Notes under the pieces: generated by a model
What the model saw: the letters and a program-made list of their open reading frames with translations, nothing else
Databases searched by the model: none
Told to the model about the DNA's origin: nothing
In this document: positions 19,215 to 27,638 of the stretch, one piece after another
Numbering within the stretch: position 1 is the first letter of the stretch
Layout: every line of letters starts with the position of its first letter
Source of the DNA: an uncultured Collinsella sp.
GTDB lineage: Bacteria; Actinomycetota; Coriobacteriia; Coriobacteriales; Coriobacteriaceae
Assembly (NCBI GenBank): GCA_900541855.1
Contig: UQLD01000008.1
Span: 1-64,000 of the forward strand
DNA length: 64,000 bases
Reading direction: 5' to 3'
Translations under genes and position numbers: made by a program

Positions 19215-20459
19215 TTACTCGTGATCTTGGTAAATCTCACGCGGAGCAAGCTCCGAATGTTTGCGTTTTAAGGTCTTAGGGGCCTTATACGTGTTGCTCT
19301 CGAAGTCGATGTACTCGGTCTGCTTGAGCAGGCGCTCGATCATCTCCTCGTGATCGAACAACTCCCAGGCCTCATGCACGGCATCGAGTTTAGCGTGCGT
19401 CTCGGGACGGCGCGGCATAAACAGCGTGCAGCAGTCGGGAGCGGCCTCAGTCGAGATATCGAACGTACCGATCTCCTCGGCGCGCGCGATGATCTCCTGC
19501 TTGTCCGAACCGATGAGAGGACGGAACACGGGGATCTTCACGGCCTCGTTGACAGCCATGATGTTCTCAAGCGTTTGGGAGGCAACCTGCCCAAGCGATT
19601 CGCCCGTAACGATGGCCTTAGCGCCCTCGATATGCGCGATGCGCTCGGCAACCGAATACATAATGCGGCGATACATGATCACGCGAAGGTTACTGGGACA
19701 GGTGACCGAAATCTCACGCTGGCAGTCGCCAAACGGCACCACGTACAGGCGGCCGATCTGGACACCCGGCTCAAGCGCACGGATGATATCCTGCACCAAA
19801 TACTCGCTCGTATCGGGCGTCTGCGGACGACCGGAGAAATGTACCGGCACGCACACCGCGCCGCGACGCGCGAGCATCCAGGTCGCCACCGGAGAATCGA
19901 TACCTGACGACAGCAGCGTCACGACCTTGCCGGCAGAACCCACCGGCAGACCGCCCACGCCGCGCTCGGAGCGCGCGTACACATAAACGCTACCCTGGAC
20001 CACCAGTACGTGCACCATCGCATCGGGGTCGTGCATTTGAACCTTTTTATCGGGGAAGGCCTCACACAACACCTCGCCCACCTGACGATTGATGTCAATC
20101 GAGGTGAGCTCATAGTCGGTATTGGAGCGCTTAGCGTGCACCTTAAACGAATCGAAGGAACCAAACTCGCGCAGCGCCTTGACGGCGGCGGCGCAGTACT
20201 CCTGCGGGTCGCGGTTGGTGTGATACGCCAAAGACACACGAGCAACGCCGGGAACGGTGCGAATAACACGCGCCGCATCATCGGCCTGATGCTCGTTAAA
20301 GGTCACGAGGATATAACCGGAAATTCGAGACACGGCGTTCACGGAAAAGGCGGCCAAAGCCGCCTTAATGTTATCCATGAGGATATGCTCAAAATGTGCG
20401 CGGTTCTTGCCCTTCAGTCCAACCTCGTGATAGTGGACCAGGCAGACGCGAGCCGCCAT
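19215..20459 (-). CDS. thiI: tRNA 4-thiouridine synthase ThiI
   Basis: A 414-residue enzyme that adenylates tRNA U8 for sulfur transfer and also serves thiazole synthesis. It has the N-terminal ferredoxin-like and THUMP domains (about 1-165) and a PP-loop ATPase domain with LLSSGIDSPVA (about 180-190). It lacks the C-terminal rhodanese domain of the E. coli protein, as in most Gram-positive homologues, so a partner desulfurase must deliver sulfur. The ATG directly abuts the rpoZ stop (TAAATG), with no clear ribosome binding site. Translation may be coupled. Confidence 0.92.
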   Translation of the reverse strand: MAARVCLVHYHEVGLKGKNRAHFEHILMDNIKAALAAFSVNAVSRISGYILVTFNEHQADDAARVIRTVPGVARVSLAYHTNRDPQEYCAAAVKALREFGSFDSFKVHAKRSNTDYELTSIDINRQVGEVLCEAFPDKKVQMHDPDAMVHVLVVQGSVYVYARSERGVGGLPVGSAGKVVTLLSSGIDSPVATWMLARRGAVCVPVHFSGRPQTPDTSEYLVQDIIRALEPGVQIGRLYVVPFGDCQREISVTCPSNLRVIMYRRIMYSVAERIAHIEGAKAIVTGESLGQVASQTLENIMAVNEAVKIPVFRPLIGSDKQEIIARAEEIGTFDISTEAAPDCCTLFMPRRPETHAKLDAVHEAWELFDHEEMIERLLKQTEYIDFESNTYKAPKTLKRKHSELAPREIYQDHE

Positions 20460-20741
20460 TTAGGCTTCAGCAACCTTGTGGCCGAGCGCCTTCTCGTAAC
20501 GGGCCTCGTCGTAAGAGATGTCGCCGTCGACAATCTCGTCCATAGCCATCGAGATGGTATCGGCACCGGAAAGCCCGATGGTGATGTCATCGACATCCTG
20601 GACGGCAAGCACGCGGTTGTGCTGGCCACGCAGCATGCTATTGATGTCGCAGGCGCGCTTGGAGGCAAGCGAAGCGAGCAGGAAGCGGTTGTGATCGGTC
20701 TTCTCCAGAAGATCGTCAATGCAAGGCTTTACAACGGACAC
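20460..20741 (-). CDS. rpoZ: DNA-directed RNA polymerase subunit omega
   Basis: A 93-residue assembly subunit of RNA polymerase that stabilises the beta-prime C-terminus. Recognised by KPCIDDLLEKTDHNRFLLASLASKRACDINSML and the downstream helix, and by its position after gmk, a conserved pairing. The start is GTG, with GAGG close upstream. Confidence 0.9.
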   Translation of the reverse strand: MSVVKPCIDDLLEKTDHNRFLLASLASKRACDINSMLRGQHNRVLAVQDVDDITIGLSGADTISMAMDEIVDGDISYDEARYEKALGHKVAEA

Positions 20742-20746
20742 GGACC

Positions 20747-21316
20747 TCAGATCCTTTCATGCATATCGAGAACGCGAACGAGCTCATCGGTCGCGCGGTC
20801 GAGATCGTCATTAACCACGACGTCGTCGTAGCGGTCGGCAAGGGCAAGCTCATCGGCGGCGTTTGCCATACGCAGCTCAATCGTCTCGGGCGTCTCGGTA
20901 CCGCGACCGACTAGACGCTCGCGGAGCACCTCAAGCGAAGGCGGCTTGATAAAGATCAGCACGGCCTCGGGGAAACGCTCCTTCACCTGCAGGGCGCCCT
21001 GGACATCGATCTCCAAAATCAGAGACGAACCAGAGGCGAGCTTGGACTGGACCTCGCTCACCAACGTGCCGTAGCAGTTACCGTGGACCTCGGCCCACTC
21101 AACAAACTCACCGTTTGCCACGCGGCGGTCGAACTCCTCGCGCGTCAGAAAAAAGTAGTTGACGCCGTCGACCTCACCTTTGCGTGGTGCTCGCGTGGTA
21201 GCCGAAACCGTCAGGCCCAGGTTCGAGCGGCGCTCGCGCACACGAGTGACGAGCGTACCCTTGCCTGCGCCTGACGGTCCAGAAATCACAAAGAGCTTGG
21301 AATCCTGAGCGCTCAC
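20747..21316 (-). CDS. gmk: Guanylate kinase
   Basis: A 189-residue enzyme that phosphorylates GMP to GDP. The P-loop GPSGAGKGT is at 13-21. The GMP-binding segments (STTRAPRKGEVDGVNYFF-like region, about 38-57) and the lid arginines are present. The start is GTG immediately after the mihF stop (TAAGTG), with no separate ribosome binding site, so it is probably translated by coupling to mihF. Confidence 0.95.
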   Translation of the reverse strand: MSAQDSKLFVISGPSGAGKGTLVTRVRERRSNLGLTVSATTRAPRKGEVDGVNYFFLTREEFDRRVANGEFVEWAEVHGNCYGTLVSEVQSKLASGSSLILEIDVQGALQVKERFPEAVLIFIKPPSLEVLRERLVGRGTETPETIELRMANAADELALADRYDDVVVNDDLDRATDELVRVLDMHERI

Positions 21317-21625
21317 TTATTTGGTCAGCTGCTCGAGGAGCTGCTCGCGCTGACGGACGCCGAGGCCCTGGACGCGACGGGTAGCGGAGATACCGAGCTC
21401 CTCCATGATCTTGGCGGCCTTGGCCTTGCCATAACCAGGAAGAGACTCGATGAGGGTGGAAACCTTCATGCGGGAAGCGATGGGGTCATCGGAGTTGAGC
21501 ACGGACTCGAGGGACTTCTCGCCCTTCTTGATCTGCTCGCGAAGCTCAGCGCGGGCGTGACGTGCGGCAGCAGCCTTCTCAAGAGCCTGCTTGCGCTGCT
21601 CATCGGTAAGCTGAGGGAGTGCCAT
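21317..21625 (-). CDS. mihF: Integration host factor, actinobacterial type (mIHF)
   Basis: A 102-residue nucleoid-associated DNA-binding protein. It has a long N-terminal helix rich in Ala, Arg and Glu and the helix-two-turn-helix core (VSTLIESLPGYGKAKAAKIMEELGIS) that resembles S13. It is unrelated in fold to the alpha/beta IHF of proteobacteria. The mihF-gmk pairing is a hallmark of Actinobacteria and is one of the best clues to the source organism. The ATG at 21625 follows GGAGG; the frame to 21637 adds four residues without a site. Confidence 0.93.
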   Translation of the reverse strand: MALPQLTDEQRKQALEKAAAARHARAELREQIKKGEKSLESVLNSDDPIASRMKVSTLIESLPGYGKAKAAKIMEELGISATRRVQGLGVRQREQLLEQLTK

Positions 21626-21713
21626 TCGTACCTCCAAGTAGTTGGGTTATATCTGATTCAATAATTGGCATTTTAGCACGTAGAACGTACAAAATGCCCA
21701 ATCGCGGCTCCAT

Positions 21714-21742
21714 AGGTTAGACGATACCCGCAAAAAGTGCAA
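21714..21742 (-). promoter_or_regulatory. candidate promoter for mihF-gmk-rpoZ-thiI
   Basis: TTGCAC at 21742-21737, a 17-base spacer, then TAACCT at 21719-21714 on the minus strand, about 90 bases before mihF. The -10 is weak. A TATATT just upstream is an alternative. Confidence 0.35.
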
Positions 21743-21761
21743 TATACTGCGCCCAAAGTTA

Positions 21762-21819
21762 AGCCCCTGACCTGCGATTCCACACAAAGGATGGGAAAGT
21801 TTACGCAGGCACAGGGGCT
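21762..21819 (-). terminator. long hairpin between pyrF and mihF
   Basis: The outer stem AGCCCCTG/CAGGGGCT and inner CCTGCG/CGCAGG (about 14 bp with a small bulge) enclose a loop of about 28 bases that can itself pair partly. It is 45 bases after the pyrF stop. A short AT-rich tract follows (TTAACTTT), not a clean U-run. It is likely the end of the pyr operon, though an unusually large stem for that. Confidence 0.5.
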
Positions 21820-21864
21820 ATTTTGTGCTAATGAGACCCAAAAGTGGTGACTTAGGGGAATCTT

Positions 21865-22581
21865 TTACGCGACGTTTTCGACCAGCTCGGCGACGATGGC
21901 GTCAAAGGCGGCAACCGGATCGTCGGCGCCGGTGATGGGACGGCCCACCACAATATGACTTGCGCCGCGCTCGATAGCCTGGGAAGGCGTCGCCACGCGG
22001 GACTGGTCACCAAGGGCGGCACCCACCGGACGCACGCCCGGAGTCACGATCAGGGCATCAGAACCCAGCAGCTCACGCATGTCGTGAGCCTCCATCGGCG
22101 AGCACACGATGCCATCGATGCCGTTGGCCTGAGCGAGCTTTGCCAGGCGGGCGGCCTCCTCGGACACGGGCGACTCGACGCCGATCTCGCTCAAGGCATC
22201 CTGATTCATGCTCGTGAGAACGGTGATGGCGACGAGCTTGGCGCGGTCCTCGCGCGCCTCCTCGGCACCCTCGCGGCAGGCAGCGAGCATGGCGCCCGAA
22301 CCCAAGCCGTGAACCGAGAGCAGGTCGGCACCAGCAAGCGAGGCCGAACGGGCGGCGCCGCGAACCTGATGCGGAATATCATGGAACTTAAGGTCGAGGA
22401 AAACCTTAAAGCCCAAATCCTTGAACGTCTTGACGATCTCAGGACCCTCGGCGTAATAGAGCGTCATGCCAACCTTGAGCCAGGCGGCATGGCCCGAAAG
22501 CTCGTGGGCAAGCTCGAGCGCACGCTCACGGTCGCAGTCGAGAGCGACGATAACACGGTCGCGGGCATCGGTCTCTAGCAT
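21865..22581 (-). CDS. pyrF: Orotidine 5'-phosphate decarboxylase
   Basis: A 238-residue TIM-barrel enzyme for the last step to UMP. The catalytic Asp-Lys-Asp array is in FLDLKFHDIPHQV (about 60-72). The phosphate-binding end is TPGVRPVGAALGDQSRVATP. The ATG at 22581 overlaps the end of pyrD by 7 bases. The much longer open frame upstream is only a reading of pyrD in another frame. It is the last gene of the pyr operon. Confidence 0.95.
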   Translation of the reverse strand: MLETDARDRVIVALDCDRERALELAHELSGHAAWLKVGMTLYYAEGPEIVKTFKDLGFKVFLDLKFHDIPHQVRGAARSASLAGADLLSVHGLGSGAMLAACREGAEEAREDRAKLVAITVLTSMNQDALSEIGVESPVSEEAARLAKLAQANGIDGIVCSPMEAHDMRELLGSDALIVTPGVRPVGAALGDQSRVATPSQAIERGASHIVVGRPITGADDPVAAFDAIVAELVENVA

Positions 22582-23498
22582 TCGAACGCACCTACCAGTT
22601 CGTTGATGTCCTTCACGCCCTGAGACTCGGCCCAGGCCTCGAGCTCGTGCGCGATCTTGAGCGAAGCGCACGGATCGACGAAGTTGGCCATGCCGACCGA
22701 CACGCAGGTGGCGCCGGCCAGAATAAACTCGGCCGCATCCTCGCCCGTCATGACGCCGCCGACACCGTTGATGGGGATATCGACGGCCTGGGCAACCTCC
22801 CAGACCATGCGCACGGCGATGTGGTGGCACAGCGGGCCCGAAAGGCCGCCCTTGGGCTTGGCCACGCGGGACTTGCGGGTATGGACGTCGATGGCCATGC
22901 CCTGGATGGAGTTGATGACCGAAAGGCCGTCGGCACCGGCAGCCTCGAGGGCCTTGGCAATCTCGGCAACGTTAACCGGAGCCATCTTTACGAACAGCGG
23001 CTTATCGGTCACCTTGCGGCAGGCAGCCATAACGGAAGAGGCGCCCTCGGGCGTGGAGCCCATGGCGGCACCGCCGGCGGCGATATTAGGGCAGCTCACG
23101 TTGATCTCGTAGCCGGCAGCCCAGGGGCACAGTTCGACATACATCTCGAGTGCGCGGACAAACTCGTCAACGGAGTGGCCGGCAACCTGACAGATGACCT
23201 GGCAGCCGTCCTTGGAGAGCTGCTCGAGCCACGGACCGGACTCGCGGGCAAAGGCGGCCACGCCGGGGTTCTGAAGGCCCACGGAGTTGATCATACCGCC
23301 GGGAATCTCGGCCATGCGGGGCGCGGGGTTGCCGGGCCAGGGCTCGGCAGCGCAACCCTTGGTGGTGATGGCGCCCAGCTGGGAAACATCAAAGAAGTTC
23401 TGGAACTGCCAACCGTAGCCAAAGGTACCGGCTGCGGTGTTGATGGGGTTTTGCATCTTGACGCCGCCGAAATCGACGGCCATGTTCACAGTACCCAC
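22575..23498 (-). CDS. pyrD: Dihydroorotate dehydrogenase, class 1B catalytic subunit
   Basis: An FMN barrel of about 307 residues that oxidises dihydroorotate and passes electrons to PyrK and NAD. It has NTAAGTFGYGWQF near the N-terminus, INSVGLQNPG, the active-site cysteine loop INVSCPN, and GVGGVMTGEDAAEFI. The chosen start is the GTG at 23498, which overlaps the pyrK stop (TAGTG). A GTG at 23489 and an ATG at 23483 are alternatives. The neighbouring pyrK marks class 1B. Confidence 0.92.
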   Translation of the reverse strand: MGTVNMAVDFGGVKMQNPINTAAGTFGYGWQFQNFFDVSQLGAITTKGCAAEPWPGNPAPRMAEIPGGMINSVGLQNPGVAAFARESGPWLEQLSKDGCQVICQVAGHSVDEFVRALEMYVELCPWAAGYEINVSCPNIAAGGAAMGSTPEGASSVMAACRKVTDKPLFVKMAPVNVAEIAKALEAAGADGLSVINSIQGMAIDVHTRKSRVAKPKGGLSGPLCHHIAVRMVWEVAQAVDIPINGVGGVMTGEDAAEFILAGATCVSVGMANFVDPCASLKIAHELEAWAESQGVKDINELVGAFEC

Positions 23499-24289
23499 TA
23501 GAAGACCACCACCTTGGAAGCATCGAACACGGGGCCGCACATGCAGGCGCCCTTCATACCGTCGACCGTCTCGACATTGCAGGTGTTGCAGGCGCCAAAG
23601 CCACAGCTCATCATGCGCTCGAGCGACACCTCGCAGTACGCACCGGCCTCGGCAGCAGCGGCGGCGACCTTCTTCATCATGACGGCGGGACCGCAGCTGG
23701 CGACGTAGTCGTAGCCGCCCTCGCCGAGCAGCTCGGCGGCAGGATCGGTGCAAAAACCGTGCGTGCCGAGCGAGCCGTCGTCGGTGCAAACGTCGACCGT
23801 ATCGCACAGAGCGCGGAACTCATCGATACCCACAGCCTTGGACGCGGTGCCAAAGCCCAGGCACACGTCGACGGCCACACCCTGCTCGGCAAGCTTACCG
23901 GCAAGGCACAGCACGGGCGGAACACCGATGCCGCCCGCAACGAGCAGCGCTTTCCTAGTGCCCTCGGGCACAAGCCAGCCGCGTCCGCCGGGGCCCAGCA
24001 GATTAGAGGTGGAACCGGGGGCCATCTGCGACAGACGACGGGTGTCGTCGCCCACGACGGCGTACCACAGCTCGACGGTGCCGGCCTGGGCGTCGGCGCG
24101 ATAGAAGCTCAGGGGCACGCGAAGCAGCGAGGACGCATCACCGGGCACGGCAATGTTCACAAACTGACCGGGCTTGAGCGCACTTGCAAGCTTGGGGGCC
24201 GAGATGACGAGCGAGAAGATGCCGTCGGCAATCTCCCGGTTCGAGACGACCTCAAAGTCGTGCATGCGTGCAGTGGAAGGTGTGGGCAT
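23498..24289 (-). CDS. pyrK: Dihydroorotate dehydrogenase electron transfer subunit
   Basis: A 263-residue FAD and [2Fe-2S] protein that lets the class 1B PyrD use NAD. The ferredoxin-reductase-like FAD domain (about 1-100, with RVPLSFYRAD) is followed by the NAD-binding part (VAGGIGVPPVLCLAGKL). The cluster cysteines lie in the last 45 residues: CGFGACNTC and then CMCG. The ATG follows GGAG. A gap of 92 bases with an inverted repeat separates it from pyrC. Confidence 0.93.
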   Translation of the reverse strand: MPTPSTARMHDFEVVSNREIADGIFSLVISAPKLASALKPGQFVNIAVPGDASSLLRVPLSFYRADAQAGTVELWYAVVGDDTRRLSQMAPGSTSNLLGPGGRGWLVPEGTRKALLVAGGIGVPPVLCLAGKLAEQGVAVDVCLGFGTASKAVGIDEFRALCDTVDVCTDDGSLGTHGFCTDPAAELLGEGGYDYVASCGPAVMMKKVAAAAAEAGAYCEVSLERMMSCGFGACNTCNVETVDGMKGACMCGPVFDASKVVVF

Positions 24290-24381
24290 AGACGCTCCAA
24301 TCCCCCATGCGGTTGCATGGTCAAAACGAACAGAAAGCGCGGCACCGCAAGGGCACCGCGCACAAAAGCGATAAGGCTATG

Positions 24382-25671
24382 CTAGCAGATGCAGCCGTCG
24401 GCGAGCGTCTGCTTACCGCCGACAAACACATCGGTGGCACGACCAGTGAGCGTGCGGCCGGCAAAACCGGAGTTCTCGGCACGCGACTCGTATCCATCCT
24501 CGCCGACCGTCCAGGTGGCGGACGCGTCGAACACGGTCAGGTCGGCAACGGAGCCCGCCTTGACCTGAACCTGGTCGAGGCCCAGGATCTCACGCGGCTT
24601 GATGGCCATGAGCTCGACCATGCGGCCCATACTCATCTTGCCCGTGTTGACCAGCTCGGTGAGTACGAGCGACAGCGAGGTCTCGAGGCCGATCATGCCA
24701 AAGGGCGCAAGCTCGAACTCGCGCGCCTTCTCCCACGGGGTGTGGGGAGCGTGATCGGTGACGATAGCGTCGACGGTGCCGTCGATGACGCCCTGACGGA
24801 TGGCCTCGGCGTCCTCGTCGGTGCGCAGCGGCGGGTTGACCTTGAGCGAGGTGTTGTAGGTCTCGTCCAGGTCGTTCTCGGTCAGGAACATGTGGTGCGG
24901 AGTGGCCTCGCAGGTAACCTGAACACCAGCGGCCTTACCGGCACGCACGATCTCCAGGCCATGGGCGGTGGAGATGTGCTGAATGTGCAGCTTGGCGCCG
25001 GTCAGCTTGGCGATCTCGATGTCGCGAGCGATCTGGAGCTCCTCGCCGGCAGCCGGCCAGCCCTCGAGAGCCAGACGGGTCGAGACCTTGCCCTCGTTGA
25101 TCTGGCCGTGGCCGACCAGGTCCTCGTCCTGGCAGTGGCTCATAAAGACCTTGCCGAACATCTTGCCGTAGTCCATGCAGCGACGGAGCATGCCCGCGCC
25201 CTGCACGCCGCGACCGTCGTCGGTGAAGGCGACGGCGCCGTGGGCGACCATATCACCCATCTCGGACATGGCCTCGCCCTTAAGACCGCGGGTCATGGCG
25301 CCCGACGGATAGACGCGGCAGTGACCGACCTCGGCAGCACGGGACTTGACGAACTCCACGACGGTGCCGTTATCGGTGACGGGATCGGTGTTGGGCATGG
25401 CGCACACGCCGGTAAAGCCGCCCTTGGCAGCAGCGCGGGTGCCGCTCTCGATGTCCTCTTTGACCTCGTAGCCGGGCTCACGAAGGTGAACGTGCATATC
25501 CACCAGGCCGGGGACGAGGTACTTGCCGGAAAGGTCGCGGACCTCGGCCCCCTCGACGGCGAGATTCTCGCCGACCTCGGCGATCTTATCGCCGTCAATC
25601 AGGACGTCAACGACACCGTCAAGCTCGACGGACGGGTCGACGACGTGGGCATTCTTAAGAAGCAAGGCCAT
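24382..25671 (-). CDS. pyrC: Dihydroorotase
   Basis: A 429-residue zinc amidohydrolase that cyclises carbamoyl aspartate. Metal ligands are in DMHVHLREPG (about 57-66). The flexible segment with AMPNTDPVTDN and the catalytic TDHAPHT (about 300) are present. It is the class I type found in Gram-positive pyr operons. The ATG at 25671 is preceded by GGAGGTG. Its start overlaps the pyrB end by 17 bases; the longer frame belongs to pyrB. Confidence 0.95.
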   Translation of the reverse strand: MALLLKNAHVVDPSVELDGVVDVLIDGDKIAEVGENLAVEGAEVRDLSGKYLVPGLVDMHVHLREPGYEVKEDIESGTRAAAKGGFTGVCAMPNTDPVTDNGTVVEFVKSRAAEVGHCRVYPSGAMTRGLKGEAMSEMGDMVAHGAVAFTDDGRGVQGAGMLRRCMDYGKMFGKVFMSHCQDEDLVGHGQINEGKVSTRLALEGWPAAGEELQIARDIEIAKLTGAKLHIQHISTAHGLEIVRAGKAAGVQVTCEATPHHMFLTENDLDETYNTSLKVNPPLRTDEDAEAIRQGVIDGTVDAIVTDHAPHTPWEKAREFELAPFGMIGLETSLSLVLTELVNTGKMSMGRMVELMAIKPREILGLDQVQVKAGSVADLTVFDASATWTVGEDGYESRAENSGFAGRTLTGRATDVFVGGKQTLADGCIC

Positions 25672-26599
25672 TATCGGCACCTCCAAGCAGCAGATACAGG
25701 ATAGCCATACGCACGCAGATACCGGCGTAGACCTGCTCCAGGATGACGGAGCGTTGCGGGTGGTCGGCCATATAGGAGTCGAACTCGACGCCGCGGTTGA
25801 TGGGGCCCGGGTGGCAGATGATCGCATCGGGCTTCATGAGCTTCTCGCGGTCCTTGGTCAGACCGAAGAGCTTGTGGTACTCACGAATGGTCGGGAACGG
25901 GGCGCCCTCGAGGCGCTCCTGCTGCACGCGCAGCATGTAGACGACGTCCAGCTCGGGCAGGACGGAATCGAGGTCGCTCGTCACGTGGTCGCAGCCCAGG
26001 ACCTCGGGCGCCGGCGGCAGCAGCGTGCCGGGGGCGACGGCGTAGGTCTCGCAGCCCATGATCTTAAGGGCGGGGATCAGTGAACCGCAAACACGGGAGT
26101 GCGCGATATCGCCGACGACGGCGACCTTCAGACCGTGGAAGTCGCCCTTGTGCTCCCAGATGGTGTACAGGTCGAGCAGGGCCTGCGTGGGATGGTTGTG
26201 CTTGCCGTCGCCGGCGCAGATGACGCTCGCGGGCGAGTTCTGTGTGACGATGTAGGGAGCACCGGCGTGCTTATCTCGCACGACGATGCAGTCGATCTTG
26301 TAGGCATTGAGGGTCTCGACGGTGTCGACGAGGCTCTCACCCTTGACCGTGGAGGTCGAGGAGCCGCCAAAGTTAAGGCTGTCGGCCGAAAGACGCTTCT
26401 CGGCGAGCTCGAAGGAGCTGCGGGTGCGCGTCGAGGGCTCGTTGAACATGTTGACGATGGTCTTGCCCTTGAGCGTGGGGACCTTCTTGATCGCACGCTC
26501 GTTAACCTCGGAGAACGCCTTGGCGGTCTCGAGGATGAGCTTGATGTCCTCTTCGGAGTACTCGGTAATGTCGATCAGGTGCTTATGGTTGAACGCCAC
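25655..26599 (-). CDS. pyrB: Aspartate carbamoyltransferase catalytic subunit
   Basis: A 314-residue enzyme that condenses aspartate with carbamoyl phosphate. The carbamoyl-phosphate loop NEPSTRTRSSFELA (about 55-68), HPTQALLDLYTI, VGDIAHSRVCGS and HPGPINRGVE are all present. The start is taken as GTG at 26599. Another GTG at 26611 lies inside the GGGAGGTG ribosome binding site itself and is less likely. No pyrI regulatory subunit is present in the operon. Confidence 0.94.
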   Translation of the reverse strand: MAFNHKHLIDITEYSEEDIKLILETAKAFSEVNERAIKKVPTLKGKTIVNMFNEPSTRTRSSFELAEKRLSADSLNFGGSSTSTVKGESLVDTVETLNAYKIDCIVVRDKHAGAPYIVTQNSPASVICAGDGKHNHPTQALLDLYTIWEHKGDFHGLKVAVVGDIAHSRVCGSLIPALKIMGCETYAVAPGTLLPPAPEVLGCDHVTSDLDSVLPELDVVYMLRVQQERLEGAPFPTIREYHKLFGLTKDREKLMKPDAIICHPGPINRGVEFDSYMADHPQRSVILEQVYAGICVRMAILYLLLGGADNGLAS

Positions 26600-26603
26600 G
26601 GTA

Positions 26604-27188
26604 CTACTCACCTCCCAGCGGCGCGGAGCCCACGTGGGAACCCGGCGCGACGTCGTTAATCTCGACGGCGGTGTGGCCGTCGACTTCCTTCATATATAGG
26701 TGCACGTTCTCCTCATGCGACGAGGGAACGTTCTTGCCGACAAAGTCCGGCGAGATGGGGAGCTCGCGGTGGCCGCGGTCAACGAGGACAGCCAGCTCAA
26801 TGCGGTTCGGACGGCCCAGGTCCATGACGGCGTCGAGAGCGGCGCGAATGGTACGACCCGTGTACAGGATGTCGTCCACCAGCACGACGCGCTTGCCGTC
26901 GACGCTAAAGGGAATGTTGGTGGCGTGGATCGCGGGAGCGAAATTGGTCGCATAGTCATCGCGGTAGAAGCTGATGTCGAGGCTGCCGAGCGGAACGTCG
27001 ACGCCCTCGATCTCCTTGATCTCCTCGGCGAGCTTCTTTGCCAGAAGGTCGCCGCGCGTGACGATGCCGACCAGAGCGAGGTCTTCACAGCCCTCGTTGC
27101 GCTCGAGAATCTCGTGCGCGATGCGGGTCATCGCTCGATTGACGGCGGTCTCGTCCATGATGACCGCCTTGGGGGAAGTCGTGCCCAT
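26604..27188 (-). CDS. pyrR: Bifunctional pyr operon regulator / uracil phosphoribosyltransferase
   Basis: A 194-residue RNA-binding attenuation protein with a phosphoribosyltransferase fold. The PRPP loop VVLVDDILYTGRTIRAALDA lies at about 97-116. PyrR binds a leader hairpin when UMP or UTP is abundant and favours termination. It is the first gene of pyrRBCKDF. A PyrR-type hairpin and a terminator lie in the leader just upstream, which fits autoregulation. The ATG follows GGAAGGAG. Confidence 0.95.
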   Translation of the reverse strand: MGTTSPKAVIMDETAVNRAMTRIAHEILERNEGCEDLALVGIVTRGDLLAKKLAEEIKEIEGVDVPLGSLDISFYRDDYATNFAPAIHATNIPFSVDGKRVVLVDDILYTGRTIRAALDAVMDLGRPNRIELAVLVDRGHRELPISPDFVGKNVPSSHEENVHLYMKEVDGHTAVEINDVAPGSHVGSAPLGGE

Positions 27189-27210
27189 CGATCTCCTTCC
27201 TCACATGTCT

Positions 27211-27228
27211 TGACTGCTGACACAGTCA
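27211..27228 (-). other. inverted repeat just before pyrR
   Basis: TGACTG, 6 bases, CAGTCA forms a short hairpin between the attenuator U-run and the pyrR ribosome binding site. The function is unknown. It could be part of the antiterminator fold. Confidence 0.35.
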
Positions 27229-27266
27229 AAAAAATAGATGCCCGACCGCTTAAAGCGGACCAGACA
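27227..27266 (-). terminator. pyr operon attenuator (terminator hairpin)
   Basis: On the minus strand TGTCTGGTCCGC, a TTTAA loop and GCGGTCGGGCA pair as an 11-bp stem (some G-U) and are followed by a TTTTTTT run, about 40 bases before pyrR. It abuts the PyrR-type hairpin upstream, the standard layout of PyrR attenuation. Confidence 0.7.
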
Positions 27267-27313
27267 CCCACAGGAAGGGCTGCTCTTTGGGCAGCTATGT
27301 AATTCCATGTGGG
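27267..27313 (-). promoter_or_regulatory. candidate PyrR-binding leader hairpin (anti-antiterminator)
   Basis: A stem of CCCACA(T)GG with CCTGTGGG encloses an inner hairpin GCTGC/GCAGC whose loop is CCAAAGA. The loop resembles the CCAGAGAGG recognition element of known PyrR sites. Position, neighbouring terminator and the pyrR gene all fit. No binding data are available. Confidence 0.6.
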
Positions 27314-27343
27314 TATCTCGTACCCCTTTAATGGTCATGGGAT

Positions 27344-27372
27344 AGTGTAGCCAACCTCGAGCTTAATTGCGA
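27344..27372 (-). promoter_or_regulatory. weak candidate promoter of the pyr operon
   Basis: TACACT at 27349-27344 with a poor -35 (TCGCAA) 17 bases upstream, about 30 bases before the PyrR-type hairpin. It has the right position but is weak in sequence. Confidence 0.3.
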
Positions 27373-27440
27373 GCATAAATACAGAGCAATCCGTAAACGG
27401 AGCCCAAAGCTCAATAAACCTATATATTTGTGGGACGAGC

Positions 27441-27469
27441 TTGAAAACGCACGCACGAGCTGGCATAAT
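27441..27469 (+). promoter_or_regulatory. strong-looking plus-strand promoter upstream of rpmB
   Basis: TTGAAA, a 17-base spacer and CATAAT. Transcription would start near 27476, about 160 bases before rpmB. The stretch 27476-27575 has no convincing open reading frame. It may be a leader or a small RNA. Confidence 0.5.
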
Positions 27470-27575
27470 CCCCTCTGCTGCACGCAAATCGGATCTACGT
27501 CCAGGGCCGTGGCGTGAGCACTATCGCCAAAAGAGGAATATCTCTGTGTAGATTGCGCACAGGGAGCGACTTCTG

Positions 27576-27584
27576 TGCTATAGT
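27576..27584 (+). promoter_or_regulatory. candidate extended -10 promoter for rpmB
   Basis: TGCTATAGT, an extended -10, lies about 55 bases before rpmB. The same nonamer precedes rpsT. A short inverted repeat (GCACAG / CTGTGC) lies in the spacer region. Confidence 0.5.
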
Positions 27585-27638
27585 TCAGGCTTGTTTGTTA
27601 ACGCGACATGTTCGTTTGTCGCCCAAGGAGGGTCAGTT

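Noticed and set aside
22582..22830. Extended N-terminus of pyrF
   Set aside because: The added 83 residues are Arg/Gly-rich and lie wholly inside pyrD read in another frame.
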